DNA from: Sweltsa coloradensis
Taxonomy: Eukaryota; Arthropoda; Insecta; Plecoptera; Chloroperlidae
Length of the DNA stretch: 64,000 nucleotides
Reading direction: 5' to 3'
Assembly: GCA_024449915.1 (NCBI GenBank)
Contig: JAMZAV010000051.1
Span: 1,178,001-1,242,000, forward strand
The position numbers and the translations under genes were made by a program. The notes beneath the pieces are model-generated. The model searched no databases, was not told the origin of the DNA, and was given only the letters and a program-made list of their open reading frames with translations. Below, piece by piece: positions 1-11,159 of this stretch (the first letter of the stretch is position 1; each line of letters starts with the position of its first letter).

Positions 1-36
1 TGGGGATATTGGTGGTTTTAAATTAAGCCATAAACC

Positions 37-312
37 ATGGATTCCGATGATAGGGGAAATACATCAAGAAGACAACATCATCAACAACAACAACAAACAA
101 ACAACAACAACAAACAACAACAAACAACAACCACTCCCACAACAACAACAGCCAGCAGCAGTAGCATCAAGGAAGTCAGATCTTTGGACAATGACAATCA
201 GAGCAAAAGAAGAAGGCAAAAGAATTCAACACAAAAAACATCTCAAAGCATTAAATTTTTATTCAGTAGCTTGCCTCAGATGATGATACGCACAGTCGTA
301 TTGAACGTACAG
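37..312 (+). CDS. candidate Gln/Asn/Thr-rich first exon (unproven)
   Basis: An open frame begins at an ATG in strong context (accATGG) and runs 92 codons to a CAG|GTAATT donor in phase 0. Visible parts: an acidic start, a Gln run (residues 16-20), an Asn run (22-25), a Thr-rich run (30-38), a Ser run (40-43) and a basic cluster KRRRQK (57-62) that could be a nuclear localisation signal. Such composition is usual in the disordered N-termini of nuclear proteins. The frame continues unspliced to 396 before a stop. Against a gene: the polar runs come from a (CAA)n microsatellite at about 73-152, no downstream exon was recognised and no domain is visible. I do not recognise the protein. Confidence 0.25.
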
Positions 313-1386
313 GTAATTTATAAAAACGAACACAGCGAAATGACTCGTAAAATAATTTTATTCTCTAACAATCATAATAATAATAATCAAAATTGATCAA
401 TTTTATACCAATATGTTTCTTGCGAAACGTACCAGGGTGCAAATGAATGCCAAACATACCATTTATATAAGGAACATCAATGAGATTATGGCCACCAACA
501 ATTATTTCAAATTTTGTTTTTAGCTCGTCTTTTTAATACAAAGTTTGTAACATAAAAAAGTTTAAAAAACAATGATTTGACCAACTCTGCAGTCTATATT
601 CGGGAAATTTCAGGGTAGGGCATTCAAACTCAATCCTCCATACACACAGTTAATTGTCAAAACCCCTGCCATGGTTGATACAAAACATGAGCGTCAATTT
701 ACAAAATAATGTTATTCCCCATTATATTTCAAATGAGATTATTATAACAAAGGTCTGTTTTAATCAGTGCCATTGAAGCACTTTGCACTCCTGTATGCTT
801 TGAATGGTTCTTGGTGTTCTTTAAATCGGTACAAACAACTCTAGTGTAACTACGTTTTGAATTGTTGTATTGTATGCAACAACACTAGGAGCATCAGTGA
901 TAGATTCGGACTTTAAAATAAAAATCTATTCATGCACACAATCTACAAGATTCACTCATTTATTTTCTAGCAATCAAACCATGGAGGTAATTGAAATGAA
1001 TATAGTTGTTAGCTACCTATTCAGATATGGTAGAAATAATCAAGTTGTGTAGAATTCAGCTAACTATATTCCTTTACAAACACGTAAACGGCGTATTTCG
1101 TTTTTTCCTTCCCGCATGTTGAGAAGTAAATTCTATTTGGGTTGCATTTTCAACCGAAAAGAAAAAATTACAATCTTAAATTAATTTATCGCAAAAGCAT
1201 GCGCAAAATCCTACGTTTATACTGACAGGACATTTTAAAATAGGTAATACACCGTACATACATTAATGTAATCACAGATTTGGGGGGATCTAAAACACAA
1301 CATGCAAAGTGTACTGTGAGATCATGCACCCTTTATGTATTTTGCTTTTATTGCCGAAAATGGGTTTTAGTTGTTGCTTAATGTGT
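313..1386. other. AT-rich DNA, no feature recognised
   Basis: Nothing beyond short chance open frames. The frame at 870-1052 has no domain, no good start context and no splice sites that I would trust. Confidence 0.5.
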
Positions 1387-2010
1387 TGGATGAGCGAAGC
1401 GACGAAAGACTTCAATTATCACTGACCCCAAAAAATTTAGCTCGGTGTTTTTTTTTTTGTTTGTTTTTGTTTTTGTTTTTTTTTTGTTTTTTTCTGTCTG
1501 TTGTTAACTCTCTACCTAGGCAAATCAGGAATATCCGATCTTGATGAAAATTTGACAGGACCTTCGACAATCTATGAACTAGCAGGTTGTATTGTTGGTT
1601 GGTACAATGAAGAAAATATTTCCATGAATATCGTACTTTTACGATTTTTTTCCGATTTTTTAGTGCCCCCCGATATTTTCGTGACATTTGGGCCATTCTG
1701 AACAAACAAGTGGGGCTACAACGTTTCATAGTATACTGGACATTAAGGTATGGGCTGTAGAACCTTTGAAAGAAAAGTGAAAAAGTTAAGCCATGGAATC
1801 CATAGAAATAAAAGCTTTTAATATAAGTTTTTTGAGTTTTTGTGCGATATTTTCGTGCCATTGGAGCCAATTCTGACCAAACGGGTGGGGCTACACGGTC
1901 ATATTATACATGGACATTAAGGTTATGGTGATGTAGATACCTTTTGAAGAAAAAGTTGAAAATAGTTAGCAGAATCACATAGAAAAATAAAGCTTTTTAA
2001 TATAAGTTTT
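1387..2010 (+). repeat. interspersed repeat, TGGATGAGCGAAGCG family, copy 1
   Basis: Starts with TGGATGAGCGAAGCG then ACTTCAATT, a CACTGACCCC segment, a long T/G-rich tract (about 1447-1495), a CTCTACC segment and the phrase GATCTTGATGAAAATTTGA. This is the order seen at 22255-22719 and 43021-43673. The 3' end of the family (GCGGCCTAGT) is missing here, so the right boundary is approximate. The minus-strand frame over 1412-1870 shares the peptide string RCSPT with a frame in the 43 kb copy; this reflects common descent of the repeat, not a gene. Confidence 0.7.
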
Positions 2011-2249
2011 TACGGTAAATAATACCAATTGACAGGTAACAAAAGAACTTGACAAACAATCACTCTACAATGCGTAGGCAGCCAACAAACAAAAGCACTT
2101 GCAAAAGTAAAGAATCCCATGCAAACTAAAAATTTTAAAAAGCCATCCATTCACCGCCCCCCCCCCCCCCCCGGCGGGACTTTTGCGTTTTCCTAGTAAT
2201 TAAAAAAATTAACCAGGGCCTAGTGGCGCTCTCGGCTTTTCCTCTGTGA

Positions 2250-2462
2250 AAAATATTACGGACGGCCCATGCTCTTCAGGAATTCCGAGTTAGGATTATG
2301 TGAGGATGTCCCGGGGACGTGTTTGAAGAGGACTCAATCCCTTACATTTGCATAAACGAACTGAGGAAAACCTCGGACAAAACCTTCAGTCAGGATTGCT
2401 GGTTCGACGCATTTGAACCCGAGACCTCCCGACATCAGAGTGCACGCCAACACTGTCGGTAA
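2250..2462 (-). mobile_element. tRNA-derived SINE (family 1), minus orientation
   Basis: Read on the minus strand it starts with a tRNA-like head: A-box-like GTGTTGGCGTGCACTC, then CGGGAGGTCTCGGGTTCAAA with a B-box-like GGTTCAAAT. A body follows with CAATCCTGACTGAAGGTTTT and CGAGGTTTTCCTCAG. The same order recurs at 24.5, 27.2, 46.9, 53.5 and 63.6 kb. A C run lies just to the left at about 2158-2172. Confidence 0.7.
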
Positions 2463-2587
2463 GATAATAAGTACTTGATTGATATCAATTCTAGCAAAAA
2501 ATATGCCACCGAACTAGGCACACTGCCCCCTATTACCATTGTTACGTTGCCGACTGCAACTCAACGATTTGAATTTACAAATGTACT

Positions 2588-3240
2588 TTAAAGGGGCTAA
2601 TAAGCAACAAAATTATTTTTTACCACATGAATCTATCAGCACAATACTACACTAAAAATAACAGTTAAAAATTATATCTTGTAACTGTGATTTAACACGA
2701 ATTTTTAAATTATTTTGATCAAGAAATTGCAAATATTGGTTGTTATGGGAAATTCTTAAATCGGGCTTTATTCCTGCTTCCTTTTTTGTCCAATAGATAC
2801 TAGAGATAATAACAATCTTAAATGCTAATTTTTTAATCGTTTCTTGAAACTGTGCCCAAATATACCCTAAAACACGCAAAAAATGCATTCCAAAATCACA
2901 CCCCATCTGGTAATCCGCATATTTTTGACGAACTATTTGCCCAAATACAAAACAAAATATAGAGAATTTACAGAAAAGGCTTGTTAGAGTACGTCAATAA
3001 TGGCCGATAATTTTTTTGGATCCCAAAATCCTTCAAGTGTCACGGGCATAAATAAGATCGTCCCATGTTATTCTTATGGGAGATTTAGTGATGATGGGAC
3101 CTAGCTCGAAAATATGTCTGTTGACAATTTTTTGGGAGTCCCATGGTCGGCCCAATAATTTTTCTTGTTGATTGCTAAATTCATACTGGTTAGCTGAATG
3201 AATATATTTTTGAGTTTAGCCGGTTAAAATACCCCTTTAA
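2588..3240 (-). mobile_element. TTAA-ended MITE, copy A (complete, 653 bp)
   Basis: Begins TTAAAGGGGCTAATAAG and ends AAAATACCCCTTTAA, so the ends are inverted repeats (TTAAAGGGG followed by a TATT-like stretch) and a TTAA lies at each end, as expected for a piggyBac-type target duplication. It is the reverse orientation of the copies at 19.6, 32.4 and 43.7 kb. Shared inner marks are CACAGTTACAAGATATAATT, ATATTTTGTTTTGTA and AAATCTCCCATAAG, seen here reverse-complemented. The 84-codon minus-strand frame at 2652-2906 lies inside the element and is not kept open in all copies. Superfamily assignment is inferred from the TTAA only. Confidence 0.8.
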
Positions 3241-3925
3241 CGATAAAAAGGGTTTATAGATACGAAAAAAAACTGGGTTAACGTTTCCCATGATGGGATT
3301 CAAGTGCAACGCTGTTTATCACCGTTAAGATTTATTGACACAAGTACATCAGTTGGAGTTCGCAAAGTCTACGACGTACTATTTGAATGGACGTGCTACC
3401 TCAATTTAAATTATCCGCTGGATACTAATAAAGTTATTTAGCTCTATTTTTTTATTGAACAATAGATAAGTTAAATTATAGCGTAATGTTGTATTTAAAT
3501 CAGTCCAAGACGTTCACGATGCAAATGCAAAAATGTTTTGCACTACCGAATCACGTCGCTCACCAAAGTTCCAGTTGGTCTAGACGTATGACGATCTTCT
3601 TCGCCTTTTGACGAGGGGGAGACGACAAAGAATTGTTAAATTTCTAAATTAGGAAAGGGGGTTTTTCACTTTTGGCCGTTGGATACTTCTCGAAGCGAGA
3701 AGTTGTCGGATTCGATTACCAGCCATAGACAATCCCGACTTGAAATCTTATCCCATGTATCTAATCACTTATAGACAAAATGTGGAATAAATCCTTAGTA
3801 GACCGTGGCACTCATTTTTTTTTTTCATATATAACCCTGGCCTGGCCTTATAAACACGGGACCCAAAACCTGGGTCCAGAATTATTTCTTTATTTATTTT
3901 TATTTTTGTATTTTTATATTTATTA
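3241..3925. other. no feature recognised
   Basis: AT-rich sequence. A short CpG-containing patch lies near 3540-3640, but it has no open frame worth reporting. Confidence 0.4.
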
Positions 3926-4000
3926 ATAGATTATTATTATTATTATTATTAGTATTATATTATTATTATTATTATTATTATATTATTATTATAATTATTA
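3926..4000. repeat. imperfect (TTA)n microsatellite
   Basis: Interrupted TTA/ATT triplets over about 75 bp, within a wider A/T-only stretch (3880-4110). Confidence 0.85.
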
Positions 4001-7000
4001 TGTATCTTAGTTTTAAATTTTTAAAATTTGTCAAAATTATTTATTTATGTATTTATATATTTAGTATATTTATTATTTATATGTTAGTTATTAATATTTA
4101 AATACAACTATACAACCAGTTTACAGTAGATCTACCACAAAACACAAAAACTTGTAATGAAAAAGCCAACCCTTTAACAAACGATAATATATATAACTAT
4201 CAATAAATCAATCACGTCGTAAATACACTTTAAAATCATGCTTGCAAAATGATTATTTTTATTTTAATTATATTAATTTTTTTTTTCTGGTTTGATTGTT
4301 TGATTGTATAGAAAAGTGGCATATCAGTATACATTGTGGTTTTGTTTTTTTTTATTGAATATTGTTCTGTTTATGAAACCATCTTTGCCAAAACATGATT
4401 TGAAAGGAATGGATCGGTCCCCAACCAAAAATTTGCATGTGTGTCAGGAAACCTATAAATACCCCTGAATTTTGATAGTTTTCAAAAGTACATCACGTTT
4501 TATGAAGTCTTGGGCTTATAACACCTCAAAATAAGTCACCCCAACACCCCTGTATAAGTGCATGAGTGTGTAGCGCACCGCACGGCTTGGCTGCACGGGC
4601 CCTAACGCGGCACCTAGATAGTATAAAAATATATTATGTTTCTTGTTCTATCACGGGATAAAACATTACGTGGGATATAAGCGGTATAAGAAGCGGATAA
4701 GCGGAATAAGCAATCGGACAATATTTACGTTTTGTTTTTATTCCCAGGGCATAGAGGGATATTCTTCATAGAATAGATTTGAATCATCCTGTGCTTATCC
4801 ACATAATCTGCCCATCCACGATTAAATTACATTCATCGGAGCCCATGAAGAGGGGTCACACGGGATTAAAACTGATGTGTACAATAATATGCGGGAAGGG
4901 GAGAAAAAATATTTGAGTACCAAGGGCATTTATTAGATTAATTAGTATGATTCACTGTTTGGAAACTTCAGGACTGTTAAAGGCTTAGTTACCGGAAATA
5001 ATCTAGCTCAGACAGCTAATACTTCTAATATAAAAAAATACCAAACGAGTCCTACAAAACTTGGACTATTCTTATTATTTACCCAATCCATACTATACAT
5101 TATATATTCTCACGCCTAGCGCATTGGGTCTAATTATACAAAAAGTTTGAATCTTCTCGTTACTTTATTAGAACAAAGGTTAACCTTTTCTTGCAGATGA
5201 ACTAAAATAAGTAGGCTATGTATTGTGAGAACGGATTTTTTTTTTAAATTATACTATTATTCTTAGTACTACCTGTGTATGGTTTTGAATTTAAAGCAAA
5301 TTTTTGAGAGTAAAAACTCAACTCGGTTTGTCGTTTGTGTTGGACCGGAATATGCAGTAAGAGCGGGCAATCCAAGTTTCTTAGTTCAATAAAATAGGAA
5401 TTTTAATGAAAACCGCACACAGGTCTAAGATTAATGATAACGAAGTTTTAGTGGTGATGTCCCCGCCCGAAATGTTGTTCATGGTGTTTATTTTGCATTT
5501 TGTTTGCCCTTATTTTTGTAGGTTTTTTCATAATTATTAGTGTACAATATGATTGTGATTCATATGATTCATATGCTAATGTTCTGGCCTCAATTGACTT
5601 GTAACTGGATGGAGAAAGCATTTTGTTTTAGAGATCATGATACATAGCTGTGATCAGTTTGATGTATATAATCATAGTTATAATAACGTGAAGGTTCTTT
5701 TTTGCCTCAGCGGTTTACAAAGTTCGAAACACAAAATAATGAAGATTCCGTGTTCGGTGTTTTCTTCCGCGAAAGTTTATGGTTATTCCCTGATAGTCTA
5801 TGCAGTGTGCAGAAAACACTCATATAGTTTTAGTGGGATCGGTCTAATAATAAATATTGTTTATTTGGTGTTTTTATATAGTATGTAATGTTTTTCTTTT
5901 TCCTTTCTTTTTCTCTTATGTCTATTCTCATGCGTTTTAAATGTTGACTTCAACCCCGAAAAACTTTTGAATGTGATAGTGACGGATGAACTGTGTTTTC
6001 AACTCGATTCCGGAAAAAGTGCTACTCTTGCTCTTCGCCACCCTAGATGAAATAAAAAGCTAGAGACAGAATGGTTTCTTCTGCCGCGTTGTCGCCTTGT
6101 ACAATAATGCCTCTTGAGGACGAGTTTAGGCGCTCAGCTTTCTGTTTTTTTTTGGGGGGGGGGGGGGGGGGTAAACGGTTTATAACACCATCATCAAAAG
6201 TTCTACACCTACGTTAATTAGACAATACATCTATGGGATCTAGGAGTGTGATTCCTAAATTAATTAATTGATTTGAATTAAAAAGTATTGAATCACCGTA
6301 ATTATCAATTTGGTCATTTTGAGAATTTATTCCAAGTGTACAAATTGTCACCGCACATTTGCATACTGGATGACACAACGTTTAATTAAGTCATGTGAAC
6401 ACGCACACGCAGGATAATTTGTATTTATCGTAAGATAAAACGGTTTGGTGCGTATTTTGGACTTCTGTCTTGATGGTCTTAAGACTATTATTTGCAAAAC
6501 AAACGTCGCGGATATCAATTATAGAAGTAGTTTATTAACATTCTATGCAAGATATATTGATAATGAAGATTACAAATGTTCAGCAGGAAATCATCAACAC
6601 TCGACTTGGTGCGCGCTGTTGAGTTGGGGCTATGTTCAGGTTCAGGATAAAAATGCGGTTTACAAGCGAGACAGGAGTTTATAGTTTATAGCCTGCATGT
6701 ATTGATAATATTAATATAATTATAAATTACCCGGTTAATGTTTAATTGATGTTATGTCATATAATTTTCTCATTTAATGGTTTGTTCAGTGTTTAATTAG
6801 TTATTATAATAAAATGTAGTGTTAGATAGTAGTAATTAGTTAATGATTGATGGCAAAGCCTACTGGTGAGTGTTGGTCCACGCTCTAATCTCTTGACTTT
6901 TCAGCAATAGTATTGTCTGTATTCGATTTGAGCTTTCTTATAGTTTCAGTACGAATGAGAGTATGCTTCAAATTCACCACTTCCTACAAAGCGTGATTTT

Positions 7001-8084
7001 TTATAAGAGCTGAGCGCGTGTCGTTAGATCACACGTGAGTGTGAGGATAAGTTCGTGAGTGATTAAAAATAACATAACTTCCCGCGTCAATGGTGACACG
7101 CGTGATTGTGGGTGTCACGGTCAATTACGGAAAAATGAGTTTTTTTAGGATGATGTTTTTTGGACATAGTATATGCACAATGTTTTTTACATGTCGGGAT
7201 ATCCCAAACTGAACACTATATGCCTGAACACATGTTAATTTGTTGCCCCTGAACCGGCGCTTCAACCCTTGGACAGATGGTCTTCTCATCAATGAAGGTA
7301 TTTTAGATATATCCTTGTTGGTAATTAGTCGTTTCGGTCAGTAAGAGTCTCCAGGGAATTTCCGGTGGTGAGGCGACTATGTGGCGACGGCATGACAAGA
7401 CTACCCAAAGATAGAACTGCCTAAAAGTCCATGAATATGAATATGTATGGGTGTGGTGAGGGAATATTAAATTATTAGCATGAGTGTTGCGTGATTAAGA
7501 GAATGTGGGACACTCACGCGTAATTATACCAGGGAATCAAAGTCACTTCTTAAAATATTTTTACATTACTGTTTAATTTTTAATGCGGGTACATTCTCTT
7601 CCCGAACCGTCCAAATTGAAGAAAATCGTTAGAACGCAAAATATTATTAAAGGCACAAAAAAAACAACTCATTCCTGGTCAAGGTATAATTCCACACTAT
7701 TATTTTTTATTTTTGCCACATATAGACATAGCATTGTTCTATTTATTAAATTATGTAATATATTTTCCATGGAGGCGACATTATGGGAGGTCAGTAGGGT
7801 ATACGAGAGGGAAGGGAGAAGCTTCCAAGTAATAGTTGTTGAAGCTTCAAGTAATAGATTTTATCTTATGAAGTTAAGGTCACATCACATAGGTACACTA
7901 ACACCCCCCATTCCCCCCTTCACCCAAATCCCAGTTATGTACACCCTCACGTCACCACTATGAATAAAGAGATATATGTCTAGAGCCTAATTTGTATGTA
8001 ATAGGTAGTCCTAGCCTCGTCGGTCCGAGTGCTATCTTCGGTTTTATCAACTGTAAATACAACCATACATGGGTGGCAAATTAT
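4001..8084. other. long AT-rich stretch without recognised genes
   Basis: Only short open frames (5637-5888, 6445-6684, 7583-7963) without domains, signal peptides or matching splice sites. An 18-base G run lies at 6154-6171. No repeat seen elsewhere in the window was recognised here. Confidence 0.4.
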
Positions 8085-8930
8085 TTCTGTAACAACTATG
8101 CCTGATGCCGTAAATAGGATTATACCTAATATGTAAATATACTACTCAAGGATAGTGAAGAAATTGGACTGGATTGCTTATATTACTTATCACGGATGGG
8201 TGAAATTATCTTGGTCAAGTAACTTATATAAATATTGCAGGATGCGTTAAATACGATTATCGCACTAGATATGTAAAATAATAATGAGGATAGAAAAAAA
8301 ATATTTAAACAGTATTTGCGAATATGATGTATCCATGGGAGGTCGAAATTATCTTGGTCCAAGTAATAAACCTTTGCCTGTATGCGGTATTAAAAAACTA
8401 TCCACTAGATATTGTAATATAATAATTGGATAGGAAAAAGACATGTGTTAAACAGTATGCTAATACTTATTTATCCATGGTTGGTGAAATTATATCTGTT
8501 GGTCACGTATTATAAAACCGATGCTTGGATGCGTAAATACGATTATCCACTAGATATGTAATATAATAATTGGGGATAGTGAAGAATATTTAAACTGTAT
8601 TGGGTATATATTTTTATCCATGGGTGGTGAAATTACTTGGTCAAGTTTCCAGCGTTTTCCCATTTGGGACTCTGCCGGAAAAAATAGTCACTGGTTTGTT
8701 TTTTTTTTTTTTTTTTTTGTTTGTTTGTTTTTTTTTTCTTTTGGTTGTATGTGCGTAAATACGAGTATCCACTAGACATGTAATATAATAATAGGGATAG
8801 TGAAGAATGTTTAACTGTAGTTTGCTAATATCTATGTATCCATGGGTGGTCGAAATTATCTTGGTCAAGTATATACCTACGCCAGGATGCGTAAATACGA
8901 CATCCAATGGATATGTCAACTTGAATGATG
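8085..8930 (+). repeat. tandem array of a ~142 bp unit, six diverged copies
   Basis: The phrase GGATGCGTAAATACGATTAT and its variants recur near 8098, 8240, 8382, 8525, 8747 and 8886. Each is followed by CCACTAGATATGTAATATAA, GGATAGTGAAGAA, ATCCATGGGTGGTGAAATTA and CTTGGTCAAGT. Spacing is about 142 bp except between copies 4 and 5 (222 bp), where an insertion sits at about 8645-8745. Confidence 0.8.
8645..8745 (+). mobile_element. insertion inside the 142 bp array
   Basis: Segment with CAGCGTTTTCCCATTTG, ACTCTGCCGGAAAAA and TAGTCACTGGTTTG, then a long T/TTTG tract. The same order occurs at 33160-33250 outside any array, so this is a copy of a dispersed repeat placed in a tandem unit. Its ends are approximate. 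Confidence 0.6.
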
Positions 8931-9284
8931 GGTTAGGATTATATTCAAGTTGCTATAGAAAAAAATACTATCCTTATGAAGTTTTAAGTATAATCCGAGG
9001 TAGTTGAAAAAACCCATTAGGCGATGGTATATTAGAAATTATCCAATGGGTTAGTTATTTTTCTTGTACATTAGTGATATTAAATATATAATGGGTTTGT
9101 ACATTTGCATGATCTTACTGGATTCGTTTTATAAAATATGTATACTTGGACACATGTTTGGTTTTGATATATCAGGAGTAACTTTTTTACCCGTCCTTGG
9201 ATAGTTTGTTATTCTTCAATGTTTTTACAGTGTAGGTGGTTAAGAGGCACAACAAGTAGAGTAGATGGTAGACGGTTAGACGCT

Positions 9285-10230
9285 GGGTATAAGCCGGTAA
9301 GTGGTTGATGGTGCCGCGTGGATGGGTGCGTTGGTAGGAGGTAGACGGTAGACCATGGGTGATAAGACGGTAACGTGGTTGATGGTGCCGGTGGATGGTG
9401 GGTTGGTAGATGGTAGACGGTAGACGTGGGTGATAAGACGGTAAGTGGTTGATGGTGCCGTTGGATGGTGTGGTGGTAGATGAGTGACGCTGGGTGATAA
9501 GACGGTAATCTCTTAATTGGTGATGGTGCCGGTTGGATGGTGGTTTCGGTGGTAGATGGTAGACGGTAGAAGCTGGGTGATAAGACGGTAAGTGGTGATG
9601 GTGCGGTGGATGGGGCGGTGGTAGTTGGTAGATGGTAGAGCGCTGGGTGGATTAAGACGGTAAGTGGTTGATGGTGCCGGTGGATGGTGGGGTGGTAGAC
9701 TGGTAGACGCTGGGTGATAAGACGGTAAGTGGTGTATGAGTGGTTGCGGTGGATGGTGGGTGGTAATGGGGTAACGGTAGACGCTGGGTGATAAGACGGT
9801 AAGTGGTGATGGTGCCGGTGGATGGTGGGGGTAGATGGTAGAACGCTGGGTGATAAGACGGTAAGTGGGTTGATGGTGAGCCGGTGGATGGTGGGGTGAA
9901 GGTAGACGGTAGACGCTGGGTGAAAGACGGTAAGTGGTGTGGATGGTGCCGGTGGAGATGTGGGTGGTAGATGGTAGATGGTAGAAACGCTGGGTGATAA
10001 GACGGTAAGTGGTTGATGGTTGCCGGTGGTGGTGGGTGGTTAGATGGTAGACGCTGGGTAATAAGACGGTAAGTGGTTGATGGTGCCGGTGGATGGTGGG
10101 TGGTAGATGGTAGACGGTAGACGCTGGGTGATAAGACGGTAAGTGGTTGATGGTGCCGGTGGATGGTGGGTGGTAGATGGTAGACGCTGGGTGATAAGAC
10201 GGTAAGTGGTTGATGGTAGACGGTAGGTGG
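9285..10230. repeat. minisatellite, ~65-73 bp unit, about 14 copies
   Basis: The core GGGTGATAAGACGGTAAGTG recurs at intervals of about 64-81 bp from 9289 to 10193. It is followed by GTTGATGGTGCCGGTGGATG, GTGGGTGGTAGATGGTAGAC and CGCTGGG. Unit length changes by a few bases between copies. On the minus strand two overlapping frames stay open across most of the array and would encode Pro/His/Tyr-rich repeats. The unit lengths are not kept in multiples of three, so I treat these frames as by-products of a stop-poor repeat, not genes. Confidence 0.9.
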
Positions 10231-10379
10231 AATATGGTAGATATTAGACAGTAGACAGGGACGCCTGACAAGCCATGCGATATTGTAGTTCGCCGTGCAC
10301 AGCTCTCGAGCGGTTTGTGGTATATAGTTTTGTGTTGAATGTACCATTTCTACATGAAAACTCTTACGTAATAATTAGT

Positions 10380-11020
10380 TTGATTGTTATTAATCGCTTG
10401 CTTTGCTCTGTAGGACTAAGCTCAGGTCGGATTCCATAGCTCCGCGGTGAAAGGGGGGGAGGGGGAGGGGGAGGGAGACTTCCGGTAGATCGTGGGAACA
10501 CGCTGAATGTCTCGAAGCGAGCGGAGTGAGTTTACAAATCAGCTATTTCGAATGAATGGCCTGAACTGTCTTGGAGGAAAAACGGTTTCGCGACCTGCGC
10601 TCGGAGCACATCCTGTCTCTCCTTCCCTATATTGGAGCAGGGGTTTCCAACATCGGCGGAAACACGCGATCGGCCAGAGTCTGAGTGGCTTGACTATCAA
10701 TTAATATACTGATTACAAACAACACATCAGCTATCTCAAGCCCGTACGTCCTAGTCCTAGAGGGCAAGGAAATTACTTTCGGAATTGAATATTCGACGGA
10801 AAGAATGTATTCATTTCCTCCTCATCTTGTGTCTACGGTCAACGTGGTTTTGGGTCAGGTCTTATGAGACTCGAAACACAGATAATATGTATCACTTATT
10901 TACTTATCTGTGCTCGAATCGATGGTGACGGCGGTAAGCGGGTAAATACGCCTTCTTTCCCCCAAACACTTGAGTGGCACGTGGCACTGCAGTCCGTCTT
11001 CGCAGGCAGCCTTGTCTTCT
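10380..11020. other. moderately GC-rich pocket, possible transcribed region
   Basis: GC-richer than its surroundings, with a G-rich stretch at 10453-10478. It holds a 65-codon ATG frame (10507-10704) of no recognised family. An ATG at 10864 opens a short hydrophobic stretch (ICITYLLICA) that meets a GCG|GTAAGC donor at 10933. That could be a signal-peptide exon, but no partner exon was found. Confidence 0.2.
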
Positions 11021-11028
11021 CCTCCTCC

Positions 11029-11058
11029 TCCCCCCCCCCCCCCCCACCTCACACACAG

Positions 11059-11147
<89 letters not shown>

Positions 11148-11150
11148 AAG
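11029..11150. repeat. poly-C then (CT)n microsatellite
   Basis: A C run at about 11031-11045 followed, after a short spacer, by an interrupted (TC)n tract from about 11060 to 11148. The Ser/Leu-rich (+) and Arg/Glu-rich (-) frames over it are artefacts of the repeat. Confidence 0.95.
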
Positions 11151-11159
11151 AGAATATTT

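Noticed and set aside
1412..1870. 152-codon minus-strand gene
   Set aside because: Lies entirely within the TGGATGAGCGAAGCG repeat and includes the T/G tract (poly-Lys/Asn end).
2652..2906. Protein frame sharing peptides with frames at 32.7 kb
   Set aside because: Both lie on the same part of a MITE; the frame is broken in copies B and D.
9513..10347. Long minus-strand frames that look like a Pro/His/Tyr-rich repeat protein
   Set aside because: They lie on a minisatellite whose unit length varies by non-multiples of three and are open in two frames at once.
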